Below are positions 16,774 to 24,934 of a stretch of DNA of 48,961 nt, one piece after another. The DNA lies in the NCBI GenBank assembly GCA_030537835.1, contig JAUNVB010000008.1, positions 1 to 48,961 of the forward strand, given 5' to 3'. Source of the stretch: Andreesenia angusta. Its GTDB lineage: Bacteria; Bacillota; Clostridia; Tissierellales; Gottschalkiaceae. The position numbers and the translations under genes are program-made. The notes below the pieces were generated by a model. The model saw nothing but the letters and a program-made list of their open reading frames with translations, made no database searches and was not told where the DNA came from. Position 1 is the stretch's first letter; every line of letters begins with the position of its first letter.

Positions 16774-17991
16774 TTACTTGTTCTTTTCATATATCTTTTT
16801 TGCATTTTCAAAATCTAATATATGATCTAATTCATCCGTATCGGCTTTAAAGCCCATATATATTATCATTGATGTGTTCTTCTTATCTTTTTCTATTGAA
16901 ACTCCTGCTCTATCAAAGCTCTTTATATATTGACCTGATAATAGAGTCTGATCTATCAACTTATATGCATAAGTAGATTTCAACTTATCATTACTCACCA
17001 ACAAACTTCCTCTTTGTGGTGGTGTCTTGTCTTCAACACCTGCTTCTTTTAAGAATTTCAAAAGTTCTTTTCCCTTTACAGAGTCTTTTTTCCCTTTCTT
17101 CAAATCTTCTTTAGAAATCAGACTAGAAAGAGTATTTAGTTTTTCATTTTCTTCTAAAGTTGGTAGATTTTCTGATGCTCTTTTAATATTCAATGTTTCT
17201 AATATTATATCAATATTAGTGTTTTTATCAGATTTAAAATCTACTTTTAATTCATCTTTAGGATCGATAGTCTTAACAAGGCTTTCATTTTCACCGCTGA
17301 GCTTATATTCATAACTAGTTGAAGCTTCTATCACTTCGTCATAAGACCATCTCTTTGGGTTCATATCATTAAATTTATTTCTAATCTTTAATCTTAATTT
17401 ACTATCTCTATTACCTCTTTTTTCTATTATCTTAGTCATTCTATTAACTACTGTTACAGCTTCCTCTCTAGTCAGTAAATCTTCTGGTTTGAAAGTTCCA
17501 TTTGCATGACCTTTTAATATGCCTACAGCTTCCATTTTTTTAATATCTTCTACTGCCCAATGATCTGAAATATCAGTCAATTTAGTTTCATTCTGAACTT
17601 CTATAGCTTGACCTGTTATATCTTTATATGCATTATCTAGTAATCTCGCTAATTCCCCTCTAGTTATGCAATCTTCAGGTCTAAACGTCCCGTCTGAATA
17701 ACCTTCTATTATTTTCTTAGTAGCTAAGGCACCTACTGCACCTGCTGCCCAATGATTTTCTGTGCTTATATCATTAAATTGTTCTGGCTCTACTTCTTCG
17801 AGCTTCATCTTTCTAGACATCATTGCTGCAAGCTCTGCTCTAGTAACCTCATAATCTGGTTTAAATTCAGCTTCTGTGAATCCTTTTATATATGATTCAT
17901 TTATATTCTTTTCTGCCTTATCTGCTAAAACAGACAATGGAGACATAAGCATCAATCCTGCAAGAGCGAATGTAATCGTTCTTTTTTTCAA
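16774..17991 (-). CDS. SLH-domain surface protein with possible CAP/SCP-like C-terminal domain
   Basis: 405-aa secreted protein. Signal peptide 1-23 ('MLMSPLSVLA' core). Three SLH repeats: about 33-70 (YIKGF...FKPDYEVTRAELA), 75-130 (NHWAAGAVGALATKKIIEGYSDGTFRPEDCITRGELA) and 139-195 (DHWAVEDIKKMEAVGILKGHANGTFKPEDLLTREEA). These anchor it to wall polymer. The C-terminal 150 residues begin 'ETLNIKRASENLPTLEENEKLNTLSSLISKEDL' and end 'AGVSIEKDKKNTSMIIYMGF', which has the layout of a CAP (SCP) domain, though catalytic histidines are not obvious. Start is TTG with AAGGTGG five bases upstream. Single-gene unit with its own terminator. SLH assignment firm; CAP is a guess. Confidence 0.85.
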   Translation of the reverse strand: MKKRTITFALAGLMLMSPLSVLADKAEKNINESYIKGFTEAEFKPDYEVTRAELAAMMSRKMKLEEVEPEQFNDISTENHWAAGAVGALATKKIIEGYSDGTFRPEDCITRGELARLLDNAYKDITGQAIEVQNETKLTDISDHWAVEDIKKMEAVGILKGHANGTFKPEDLLTREEAVTVVNRMTKIIEKRGNRDSKLRLKIRNKFNDMNPKRWSYDEVIEASTSYEYKLSGENESLVKTIDPKDELKVDFKSDKNTNIDIILETLNIKRASENLPTLEENEKLNTLSSLISKEDLKKGKKDSVKGKELLKFLKEAGVEDKTPPQRGSLLVSNDKLKSTYAYKLIDQTLLSGQYIKSFDRAGVSIEKDKKNTSMIIYMGFKADTDELDHILDFENAKKIYEKNK

Positions 17992-18084
17992 TTATACCAC
18001 CTTCTCTTTCTATTAAATCTTTCGTCACCAATATATTATACACTATTTGTTACTTTTTTGTAATAATTCTATAAGATTTATTTT

Positions 18085-18624
18085 TCAAATTATGATTTTA
18101 TCATTATAATATAATAACAATATGCATAAAACTATTAAAACTAATTTTATAAAAAAAGCTTCTAATTTAGTTCCTGACTTTATCTTAGATATATATATTT
18201 TTTTCTTATATATTGGAAATAAAAGCTTAGTTCCATTACCTACAAATAAATCCATAAATATATGCATACTTGAACCTACTATAATTCCTAAGAATCCAAA
18301 TTCAAATAATTGTGAATCTGGATAATCAAAGTAATTTTTAAATATATTCTTTATAATTATTAAAATAATTATGAATAATAAAGAATGTGTAAACCCCCTA
18401 TGGGAAAATATCTTACTGATCAATTTACCAAATATATTTAATTTTCTAGCAAGTAAACTGCCTGGATGATCTATATCGGGTAATGCTGAACCTATAACTA
18501 TTCCTGCTGAATAAATTACTATTTCTGCTGGGTCTATTGAAATATCTCTATATAGACTGAAAATAACTAGTACTCCTGCAATAGCTCCTGTTTTTAAATG
18601 ATTTTTATAATCCATAGTTATCAT
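18085..18624 (-). CDS. YdjM-like membrane metal-dependent hydrolase (DUF457)
   Basis: 179-aa protein with four to five membrane segments. The family signature is clear: 'GSALPDIDHPGS' (about 47-58), 'SHRGFTHSLLF' (about 74-84) and 'GSSMHIFMDLFV' (about 117-128), giving Asp/His clusters that bind metal at the membrane surface. Members of this group include LexA-regulated YdjM; real substrates are unknown. Two nearby ATGs (codons 1 and 4) have weak ribosome sites; I keep the first. It is divergent from the degenerate RlmH gene, with 90 bp between. Confidence 0.85.
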   Translation of the reverse strand: MITMDYKNHLKTGAIAGVLVIFSLYRDISIDPAEIVIYSAGIVIGSALPDIDHPGSLLARKLNIFGKLISKIFSHRGFTHSLLFIIILIIIKNIFKNYFDYPDSQLFEFGFLGIIVGSSMHIFMDLFVGNGTKLLFPIYKKKIYISKIKSGTKLEAFFIKLVLIVLCILLLYYNDKIII

Positions 18625-18714
18625 CTCTATTTCTCATGCTTCCTCTATTATACCATTTATTTATAAAATAATATATTATATACTTATAGTGAATATTGTT
18701 TAAGGAAGGTAAAA

Positions 18715-19119
18715 ATGCATATAAATATATATATAAATAAAAAAATTAAGGATAAAAATATAAAGAATGCTACTGAAGAATATTTGAAAAGATTATCCAA
18801 ATACTGCAAAATAAAGACCATTAATATCAAGAAAAAAGACAATCTTGAATCTATTTTGAGAGATTCTAAATATTCCATTCTAATTTCAAATAAAGAGAAA
18901 TCAATAAGCTCCGAAGATTTAGCAAAAAATATCTCTTCATTAAATATTAATGGAATTTCTGAACTGAATATTTTTATAGAAACTGATAGTAATTTAATTT
19001 ATGATTCTTCTTTCTGTCTCACTTATTTAAATTTCTCTGAAGAAATCGACTATATGATTCTTCTAGAACAAATATATAGATCATATAGAATTATAAATAA
19101 TGAACCTTATCATAAATAA
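18715..19119 (+). CDS. degenerate RlmH paralogue retaining the catalytic C-terminal tail
   Basis: 134 aa, shorter than RlmH (about 155-159). Homology is plain at both ends: 'ATEEYLKRLSKYCKI' (19-33) matches the family's N-terminal helix, and 'LLEQIYRSYRIINNEPYHK' (116-134) is an almost perfect RlmH C-terminal tail. The middle has lost the enzyme core: the IGGxxGL SAM loop is replaced by 'IETDSNL' (88-94), and the MTFPHQ segment by 'LNFSEEI' (105-111). It therefore cannot bind SAM in the normal way. AGGAAGGT four bases before the ATG and a perfect terminator after the stop argue that it is expressed, not a pseudogene. See the intact-core, tail-less copy at 23050-23493. Confidence 0.8.
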   Translation: MHINIYINKKIKDKNIKNATEEYLKRLSKYCKIKTINIKKKDNLESILRDSKYSILISNKEKSISSEDLAKNISSLNINGISELNIFIETDSNLIYDSSFCLTYLNFSEEIDYMILLEQIYRSYRIINNEPYHK

Positions 19120-19156
19120 ATAGAGAATCTACCAAGTTTTAGTAGATTCTCTATTT
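19118..19156. terminator. bidirectional terminator between the RlmH-like gene and the aminotransferase
   Basis: A perfect 15-bp stem (19118-19132 / 19142-19156) with a 9-base loop, starting in the stop codon of the plus gene and covering the stop of the minus gene. Confidence 0.9.
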
Positions 19157-20275
19157 ATTGTTAAAAGCTTTATGGATTTCTCTTTTAAGTTCTACACCTA
19201 ATTCTCTCATCGTTCTATCAAGAGCTTCTAGAGCTCTATAGACTTTATCTTCTCTGGCATTTTCTCCCATATTTCCAATTCTAAATACTTTATTCTCTAA
19301 TATATCGAATGCTCCTGAAATCATGACACCATTTTCTAGCATTTTTTCATATATTTCAGAATAAGATAGTCCCTCTGGTATTTCTATAACCGTAACACAG
19401 TTAGAGTAATCTGATTTGGTATAAAGTGAAAGGCCCGATTCGGTAATCGCTCTTCTAATCCTAAGGGCTATATCCTCATGTCTCTTAATATAATCTCCCT
19501 CTTCAATTATATTATCTACAGCTTTCCTCAATCCATAAATATCTGATATAGATTGTGTATAAGGAAACCATTTTTTTTCATACCAATTTTCCCAAAGCCC
19601 AATATTGCAATAATAAGACTTTACTGCTGTTTTTCTATTTTTTATTGCATTCCATGCTCTATCGCTTACTGATAATATAGTCAATCCTGGTGCTGCAGAT
19701 ATACATTTCTGTGAAGCTCCTATTCCAATATCTATTTTCCATTCATCAACCTTTACCTCATCTCCACCTATAGAAGATACTATATCCGATATTACTAAAA
19801 TTCCATATGAATTTAAAATTGGTCCTATTTTATCTAATTGATTCGCCACTCCTGATGGTGTCTCACATCCTACTACTGTAGCCAGTTTAAAATCACTATC
19901 TTTTAAAAGAAATTCTTTTAAAGCTGATATATCAACACCTCTTCTATAACTTGATTTAAAATACTCTACATCTGCTCCATATAGCTTTGCAAAATCACCA
20001 AAATCTCTACCAAATATCCCATTTTCTATACAGAGCACTCTATCTCCCTCTTCTATTAAAGAGGCACAAGCTGCTTCTAGACCGAGTATTCCTTCTCCAG
20101 CCATTATCAATATATCATTATTAGTTTTCATCAATTCTCCAATTTTATCAGCTGTCTCCTTATAGTATTCAAAAAATGATGGTTCAAAATCTGGACTTAC
20201 AATTTCCCTTGACATTGCCATTCTCACATCTTCTCTTATTTGAGTCGGTCCTGCTGTCATAATTAATTTATCCAT
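19151..20275 (-). CDS. class V aminotransferase (alanine-glyoxylate / serine-pyruvate type)
   Basis: PLP-dependent aminotransferase of fold type I, 374 aa. Starts with the family's 'MTAGPTQIREDV'; cofactor residues visible are D164 (VISDIVSS) and Schiff-base lysine K190 in 'GIGASQKCISAAPGLTIL'. 'TPSGVANQLDKIG' contacts the ring. The C-terminal 'RIGNMGENAREDKVYRALEAL' is typical. Likely amino donors are alanine or serine, or ureidoglycine as in PucG; the sequence does not decide. It follows the ECF S component by 18 bp, so they form a two-gene operon. A link through vitamin B6 supply is possible but unproven. Confidence 0.88.
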   Translation of the reverse strand: MDKLIMTAGPTQIREDVRMAMSREIVSPDFEPSFFEYYKETADKIGELMKTNNDILIMAGEGILGLEAACASLIEEGDRVLCIENGIFGRDFGDFAKLYGADVEYFKSSYRRGVDISALKEFLLKDSDFKLATVVGCETPSGVANQLDKIGPILNSYGILVISDIVSSIGGDEVKVDEWKIDIGIGASQKCISAAPGLTILSVSDRAWNAIKNRKTAVKSYYCNIGLWENWYEKKWFPYTQSISDIYGLRKAVDNIIEEGDYIKRHEDIALRIRRAITESGLSLYTKSDYSNCVTVIEIPEGLSYSEIYEKMLENGVMISGAFDILENKVFRIGNMGENAREDKVYRALEALDRTMRELGVELKREIHKAFNNK

Positions 20276-20293
20276 ATAATTCTCCTTAAATTA

Positions 20294-20839
20294 TTATCTA
20301 TTTTCTAATATTCCACTTTTCTTTATACCTGGTACTAATATCAATGCTAATATTCCACCTACTAATACTTGAAGTATATTTCCACCAATAGACGCTATTG
20401 GAGTATACCAGTTTCCAAATGTCAATCCTTCTCCAATATAATAGCCTACTACCATCCAAGCTCCGCCAATGATTATAGCAAGAAAATTCCTTATAGTACT
20501 ATTTTTCGATTTTCCATTTTTATTTGCTATGCTACCAATGATCAATCCCATTATAAATCTCGTAATTATTGTAGTAGGTGCCCAAATTGTATATTTAGAA
20601 AAGATATCAAACATTCCCATAGCTGCAGCTGAGGATACTGCTCCAGTCTTTCTGCCAAATAGTATCGATACAATCATCATCATTCCTGTACCTAAATGGA
20701 CTAAGCCTCCTCCATTTGGTGTTGGTATTTCAAATTTCAAAAAAGCTGTTGCTATATATATGAGTGCAATAGATAAGCCGATAAGCACTAGTTCTCTAGT
20801 TTTTGTCCTAGAATTCTTTCTCTCTATTGTTTTTTGCAT
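20294..20839 (-). CDS. ECF transporter substrate-binding (S) component
   Basis: 181-aa membrane protein with six predicted segments; binds a vitamin and docks to the shared EcfAA'T module, which is not encoded here. Visible: the S-component entry 'RELVLIGLSIALIYIATAFLKFEIP' and the family's 'GLVHLGTGMMMIVSILFGRKTGAV' with a conserved small-residue patch. The vitamin cannot be read from sequence with certainty; the PLP-dependent aminotransferase immediately downstream makes a B6 vitamer, or a thiamin pyrimidine precursor as in HmpT, reasonable guesses. GGGGGT lies before the ATG. Confidence 0.8.
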   Translation of the reverse strand: MQKTIERKNSRTKTRELVLIGLSIALIYIATAFLKFEIPTPNGGGLVHLGTGMMMIVSILFGRKTGAVSSAAAMGMFDIFSKYTIWAPTTIITRFIMGLIIGSIANKNGKSKNSTIRNFLAIIIGGAWMVVGYYIGEGLTFGNWYTPIASIGGNILQVLVGGILALILVPGIKKSGILENR

Positions 20840-20975
20840 ATTTATACCCCCGATTCTGATAATTTAAATCTTATCTATACTCTAATTGTACAATATTTTA
20901 TTTATGGATACAATAGTTTTTTGTATCTATTTTTATTTATTATGTATCGCTACAATAATTAATATTTATATTAAA

Positions 20976-21017
20976 AAGAACCAAATAGTTAAGAGAGTCC
21001 TCAACCATTCGGTTCTT
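20976..21017 (-). terminator. terminator after the DUF1846-DUF1648 genes
   Basis: AAGAACCAAATAGTT (20976-20990) pairs with the arm 21003-21017 with one mismatch and G-U pairing; a 12-base loop; T-rich on the minus side. Confidence 0.75.
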
Positions 21018-21060
21018 ATAGTTCTACTTCTATATATGAATTTTAAATTTATAAATTTTA

Positions 21061-21435
21061 TTATATATATTTTACTAAAATCATAAATGAAAATAGTGAA
21101 AAGGCTGCTGTTATTACTATTCCCATATATTCCATTATCTTTACTATTCTTAAGTAATTGTCTTGTTCGGGTTTAAAATTAATACTTAATATAAATTTTA
21201 AACCGAATGTGATTATAATAGCCGATATAATTCCTAATGAAGCTTGTAAAAGCATATCTATACTATATTTACTTGCATAACTGATTATCTTACCATCATC
21301 ACTGTATTGAACTGGAATTTGAGCTGGTATTCTATGAAATATTATTATTAAAAATAATAATGGTAATACCGCTATTATCCATTTAATATATACTAGTTTA
21401 TTGCTTTTATATTTATCTTTTATTCTTTCTAGCAA
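21061..21435 (-). CDS. DUF1648-containing small membrane protein
   Basis: 124 aa with three membrane segments (about 17-34, 58-82, 104-122). The first is followed by 'FHRIPAQIPVQYSDDGKI', which matches the DUF1648 motif (hydrophobic, LPxxIPxHxxxxG) found in SdpI-type and related proteins. Start is TTG with AAAGGAG seven bases upstream. It lies 12 bp after the DUF1846 gene and shares its transcript, ending at the terminator 20976-21017. No function can be given; the SdpI partner domain is absent. Confidence 0.7.
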   Translation of the reverse strand: MLERIKDKYKSNKLVYIKWIIAVLPLLFLIIIFHRIPAQIPVQYSDDGKIISYASKYSIDMLLQASLGIISAIIITFGLKFILSINFKPEQDNYLRIVKIMEYMGIVITAAFSLFSFMILVKYI

Positions 21436-21447
21436 TTCGATTCTCCT

Positions 21448-22953
21448 TTAATTATAAAAAAGATTTGATGTAGCATATTCAGGATCTGATGTAACTTCTA
21501 TTCCTAACCTTCTATATGTTTGTTCATCACTAGGAGATAATATTGTAGTTGAATGTGCTTGACATCTACTTATCTTTTTCAGCTGTTCTAAGGCTACCTG
21601 AGCTGTTGGATTAGTCGCAGCACTTATAGTTAGAGCGATTAAAACTTCTTCACAGTTCAAAGCTGCATTACTTATCATTAAAGTATCCTTTTTCAACTTT
21701 CTAATAGGTTCTAATACCACTGGTGATATCAGATGTATACTATCTGATATATTAGCTAAATATTTAATAGCATTTAATAAAGCCGCAGCTGTCGCATCCA
21801 TTATATCTGAGCTTCTACCAGTCAATATGGTTCCATCTTCGATTTCTATACTTACTACCGAACAAATCTCTTTATTACAAGCTTTGTCCTTTAATCTTCT
21901 TGCATATTCTCTTGCTGGTTTTACTACTTTTCTATCCTCTTCTTTTAAATTCAATTCTTCCATCAAAAGTCTAACTCTTTCAGAAGTTTCTTTATCTACA
22001 TAGCCTTTTTTATATTCACACATAGTCTTAAAATATCTTCTTATAATTTCTTGTTTAGAAGCATATCGAACTACATCGTCATTTATTATTCCAAATCCTA
22101 CTCTATTTACTCCCATATCTGTAGGTGATTTAAATGTAGATTCTGCGCCTGTTATTTTCTCAATTATTCTCTTCAGAAGAGGAAATGACTCAATATCTCT
22201 ATTGTAATTTACTGACTGTATATTATAAGCATCTAAATGGAATGAATCTATCATATTCACATCTTTTAAATCTGCTGTAGCCGCTTCATAAGCCATATTC
22301 AGTGGATGCTTTAACGGAATATTCCATACAGGAAAAGTTTCAAATTTTGAATATCCAGTTTCTTTTCCTCTTTTATACTCATGATACATTTGAGAGAGAC
22401 ATGTTCCTAATTTACCGCTTCCAGGACCTGGCCCTGTAACAACTACAATAGGTTTTTCTGTTTCTATATAAGGATTTGCTCCATATCCTTCATCTGAAAC
22501 TATTGTATCTACTTCCATAGGATATCCTTTTGTATAGCCATGTTTATAAACACGTATTCCTCTTCTCTCAAGTCTATTTATGAATACTTTTGCCGATGGT
22601 TGATCTGCATATCTCGTTATGACAACACTATTGACTTTTAAATCATATTCTCTTAAATCATCTATAAGTCTTAAAACATCAACATCATAAGTTATTCCAT
22701 AATCGCCTCTCATCTTATTTCTCTCTATATCTCCAGCATAAACACATATTATGATTTCGACTTTTTCCTTCAATTTAGCTAAGAGCTTTATCTTCGCATT
22801 CTCATCAAAGCCTGGTAAAACTCTCTTTGCGTGTAAATCGCCTATTAATTTCCCACCGAATTCTAAATAGAGTTTATCATAATCATTTACTCTTTCTAAT
22901 ATATACTTTGACTGTTCTTCAATATATTTCTGAGGATTAAATCCCATCTTCAT
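21448..22953 (-). CDS. DUF1846 family protein
   Basis: 501-aa soluble protein of the DUF1846 family, widespread in anaerobic Firmicutes and of unknown function. A P-loop-like '[24 protein letters not shown]' (about 170-193) suggests nucleotide binding; further conserved stretches are '[19 protein letters not shown]', '[15 protein letters not shown]' and '[22 protein letters not shown]'. The length matches the family. AAGGTGAGGG precedes the ATG. It follows rlmH across a terminator and runs into the DUF1648 gene. Family is certain by pattern; biochemical role unknown. Confidence 0.85.
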   Translation of the reverse strand: MKMGFNPQKYIEEQSKYILERVNDYDKLYLEFGGKLIGDLHAKRVLPGFDENAKIKLLAKLKEKVEIIICVYAGDIERNKMRGDYGITYDVDVLRLIDDLREYDLKVNSVVITRYADQPSAKVFINRLERRGIRVYKHGYTKGYPMEVDTIVSDEGYGANPYIETEKPIVVVTGPGPGSGKLGTCLSQMYHEYKRGKETGYSKFETFPVWNIPLKHPLNMAYEAATADLKDVNMIDSFHLDAYNIQSVNYNRDIESFPLLKRIIEKITGAESTFKSPTDMGVNRVGFGIINDDVVRYASKQEIIRRYFKTMCEYKKGYVDKETSERVRLLMEELNLKEEDRKVVKPAREYARRLKDKACNKEICSVVSIEIEDGTILTGRSSDIMDATAAALLNAIKYLANISDSIHLISPVVLEPIRKLKKDTLMISNAALNCEEVLIALTISAATNPTAQVALEQLKKISRCQAHSTTILSPSDEQTYRRLGIEVTSDPEYATSNLFYN

Positions 22954-23028
22954 CTAAATTCCCTCACCTTCAATTATCAAAACTCTTATTAATCTATTTT
23001 ACCATATTTTCTAATCTAAATTAAAAAT

Positions 23029-23047
23029 GGTGGAGATTTTCTCCACC
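23029..23047 (-). terminator. terminator directly after rlmH
   Basis: GGTGGAG (23029-23035) pairs perfectly with CTCCACC (23041-23047), 5-base loop, followed on minus by ATTTTTAA. It begins two bases after the rlmH stop codon, leaving no room for a normal RlmH C-terminal tail. Confidence 0.85.
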
Positions 23048-23049
23048 TA

Positions 23050-23493
23050 TTATATTATTATACTAGCGATTTCATATAATAATAAAACTCTCACCATCTG
23101 ATGAGCAAATGTCATATCTGAAAAAGATATCCTTTTATCAGCTTTCGATAAAATATCTTTTGATAATCCAAATGAACCTCCTATTATAAAGACTATATTT
23201 CTATCAATAATATTATCTCTTAATAATCTTTCTAATACTTTTTCATCCGTCTTTTTTCCTTCTATATCCAAAGCTATTATAAAATCATCATGATTTAATT
23301 TTTTAATAATTCTATCTGATTCTTTTTTTAAAATCATTCTCTTTTCTTTATCACTAGGATTATCTATAGTCTTTTCATCATATACTTCCATTACTTCTAT
23401 TTTATATCGCTTATTTATAATGTTTATTTTTTCTTCTATTATTTTTCTAAAATAATCCTCTTTTATCTTTCCAACAGCTATTATTTTGATCAT
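23050..23493 (-). CDS. rlmH: RlmH, 23S rRNA pseudouridine-1915 N3-methyltransferase lacking the C-terminal tail
   Basis: SPOUT methyltransferase of 147 aa; the family methylates Psi1915 of 23S rRNA (helix 69) on assembled ribosomes. N-terminus 'KIIAVGKIKEDYF' and SAM-knot residues IGGSFGL (104-110) and MTFAHQMVRV (127-136) are intact. But the protein ends 'LLLYEIASIII', where relatives continue with EQxYRAxxI...GExYHK, so the catalytic tail is missing. The N-terminal 'EYxKRLxxY' helix motif has also drifted (EKINIINKRY). The other two frames downstream contain no lost tail and a terminator starts two bases later, so this is not a simple frameshift. It is the last gene of the walJ-htrA-CxxH/CxxC-rlmH block. 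Confidence 0.85.
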   Translation of the reverse strand: MIKIIAVGKIKEDYFRKIIEEKINIINKRYKIEVMEVYDEKTIDNPSDKEKRMILKKESDRIIKKLNHDDFIIALDIEGKKTDEKVLERLLRDNIIDRNIVFIIGGSFGLSKDILSKADKRISFSDMTFAHQMVRVLLLYEIASIII

Positions 23494-23510
23494 AATATTT
23501 CTCCGTTTAA

Positions 23511-23678
23511 TCAGACTATTAAATACACAGGTTTTTCTTTACAAAAATCACAGTTTTTTGGACTAGCCCAATCTGTAAAGCTCACCCTTTCTAATTCATA
23601 TATATCTGGTGATTGCTCATAGACATCAACAAACTCCTCTATTGCTATCTCCAAATGCTCATTACATACAGTGTACAT
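23511..23678 (-). CDS. CxxH/CxxC small protein
   Basis: A 55-aa protein. AAGGTGA lies five bases before the ATG at 23678; the stop TGA is at 23511-23513. It carries CNEH (residues 5-8) near the N-terminus and CDFC (43-46) near the C-terminus, with an acidic helix between them: a likely zinc-binding pair. I recognise it as the small CxxH/CxxC protein (BA_5709-like) that sits between htrA and rlmH in many Bacillota; position and motifs agree here. It is 17 bp from rlmH and 57 bp from htrA in the same operon. Function unknown. Confidence 0.85.
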   Translation of the reverse strand: MYTVCNEHLEIAIEEFVDVYEQSPDIYELERVSFTDWASPKNCDFCKEKPVYLIV

Positions 23679-23735
23679 TTTTTCACCTTCAATCGACTGC
23701 TACCGCTCTTAACTGGTCGCTTTATTTTATTAACT

Positions 23736-24896
23736 TTATTTTTTATCCATACTAGTCAATTCTAAATTTATATCTAATGTCTGTTTATCTCTAACTATTC
23801 CTAAATTAATCGATTCACCAGGCTTAAATCTATATAGTATCTTTCTTAGTCCTTGCAAGGACTCTACTTTATCCCCATTTATACTCGTTATAATATCACC
23901 TGGCTTTAATCCAGCCTTTTCAGCAGGAAGGTCTTTTTTAACTTCTCTTATCAATACTCCATATTCAACACCGAAATCTATTCCACTTGCTTTTTGATAT
24001 CTTACAGCGTCTTCTCCAGTAATTCCAATATAAGCACCTATAAACTCACCTTTAGTAATTATTTGATCAATAACAGGTTTTACAAGATTAATAGGCTGTG
24101 CAAAGCCCATACCTTCTACTGATTTTATTTTCAATGTATTAATTCCTATGACTTTTCCTTCTTTGTTTAATAAAGGGCCTCCACTATTTCCTGAGTTAAT
24201 TGAGGCATCGGTTTGTATAAGACCTTCCATAGATCCATCTTCAGAAATCTGTAACGATCTATTAAGACCACTTATAATTCCAGATGTAACAGTTCTTTCA
24301 AATTCAAGACCAAGAGGATTTCCTATTGCTATTGCAACTTCTCCTATATTTACTTCGTCTGAATTTCCTAATTCAGCAGCCTTCAAGCCCTCTCCTTCAA
24401 CTTTTATAATAGCTAAATCTAATGTTCTATCTTGCCAGACTAGATTACCATCTTTTTCACTTCCGTCAATAAATAGAACCTTCATATCTTCAGCTTTTCC
24501 TCCAGCAATTACATGTGAATTAGTCAATATATATCCATCTGAACTCACTAATACTCCTGAACCTGTTCCCTCCACTAATTGTCTTGTCGGTCCAAAGAAT
24601 AAATCATTACTTTCACGAACTTGTCTTGTCGTTATTCCAACTACAGACTCCATAGTCTTTTGAGCAACTACTTCTGGAATATTAGGATCTTCTGAAGTCT
24701 CTATAGTTATATTCTGTCTTTGCTCATTTTCTTTATTAATCTCTTTCTTTAAAGGCAATGATATAGGTCTAAATATCATAGCAAATATCAATGCTCCAAT
24801 TAATCCTGATGTAAGACTGACAATTACATAAGATGGATACGATCTTTGATTATTTCTCTTATTATTGAAATCATAGTTATTTCTTTCATCGTTCAT
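23736..24896 (-). CDS. htrA: HtrA/DegP-type membrane serine protease
   Basis: Surface quality-control protease, 386 aa. A short Asn/Arg-rich cytoplasmic N-terminus is followed by one membrane segment (about 23-42), a trypsin-like S1C domain (about 75-265) and one PDZ domain (about 285-380, 'GVLIREVKKDLPAEKAGLKPGDIITSING'). Catalytic triad H128 (NSHVI), D160 (LDLAI), S238 (GNSGGP). It faces the outside of the cell and degrades or refolds damaged exported proteins. It follows walJ by 38 bp, the conserved Bacillota order, although walRK-yycHI are not seen; a MATE gene is in their place. Confidence 0.95.
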   Translation of the reverse strand: MNDERNNYDFNNKRNNQRSYPSYVIVSLTSGLIGALIFAMIFRPISLPLKKEINKENEQRQNITIETSEDPNIPEVVAQKTMESVVGITTRQVRESNDLFFGPTRQLVEGTGSGVLVSSDGYILTNSHVIAGGKAEDMKVLFIDGSEKDGNLVWQDRTLDLAIIKVEGEGLKAAELGNSDEVNIGEVAIAIGNPLGLEFERTVTSGIISGLNRSLQISEDGSMEGLIQTDASINSGNSGGPLLNKEGKVIGINTLKIKSVEGMGFAQPINLVKPVIDQIITKGEFIGAYIGITGEDAVRYQKASGIDFGVEYGVLIREVKKDLPAEKAGLKPGDIITSINGDKVESLQGLRKILYRFKPGESINLGIVRDKQTLDINLELTSMDKK

Positions 24897-24934
24897 TCTA
24901 TCACCTCTCCCATAATAAGCTTAAAATACTTATA

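Noticed and set aside
20886-21086. 66-aa hydrophobic plus-strand open frame
   Set aside because: It runs through the minus-strand terminator at 20976-21017, has no ribosome site, and consists of AT-rich hydrophobic codons expected by chance.
23050-23100. RlmH tail lost by a sequencing or recent frameshift
   Set aside because: The other two frames of the following bases contain no YHK/EQxYRA remnant and a terminator begins two bases after the stop; a frameshift would leave the tail in another frame.
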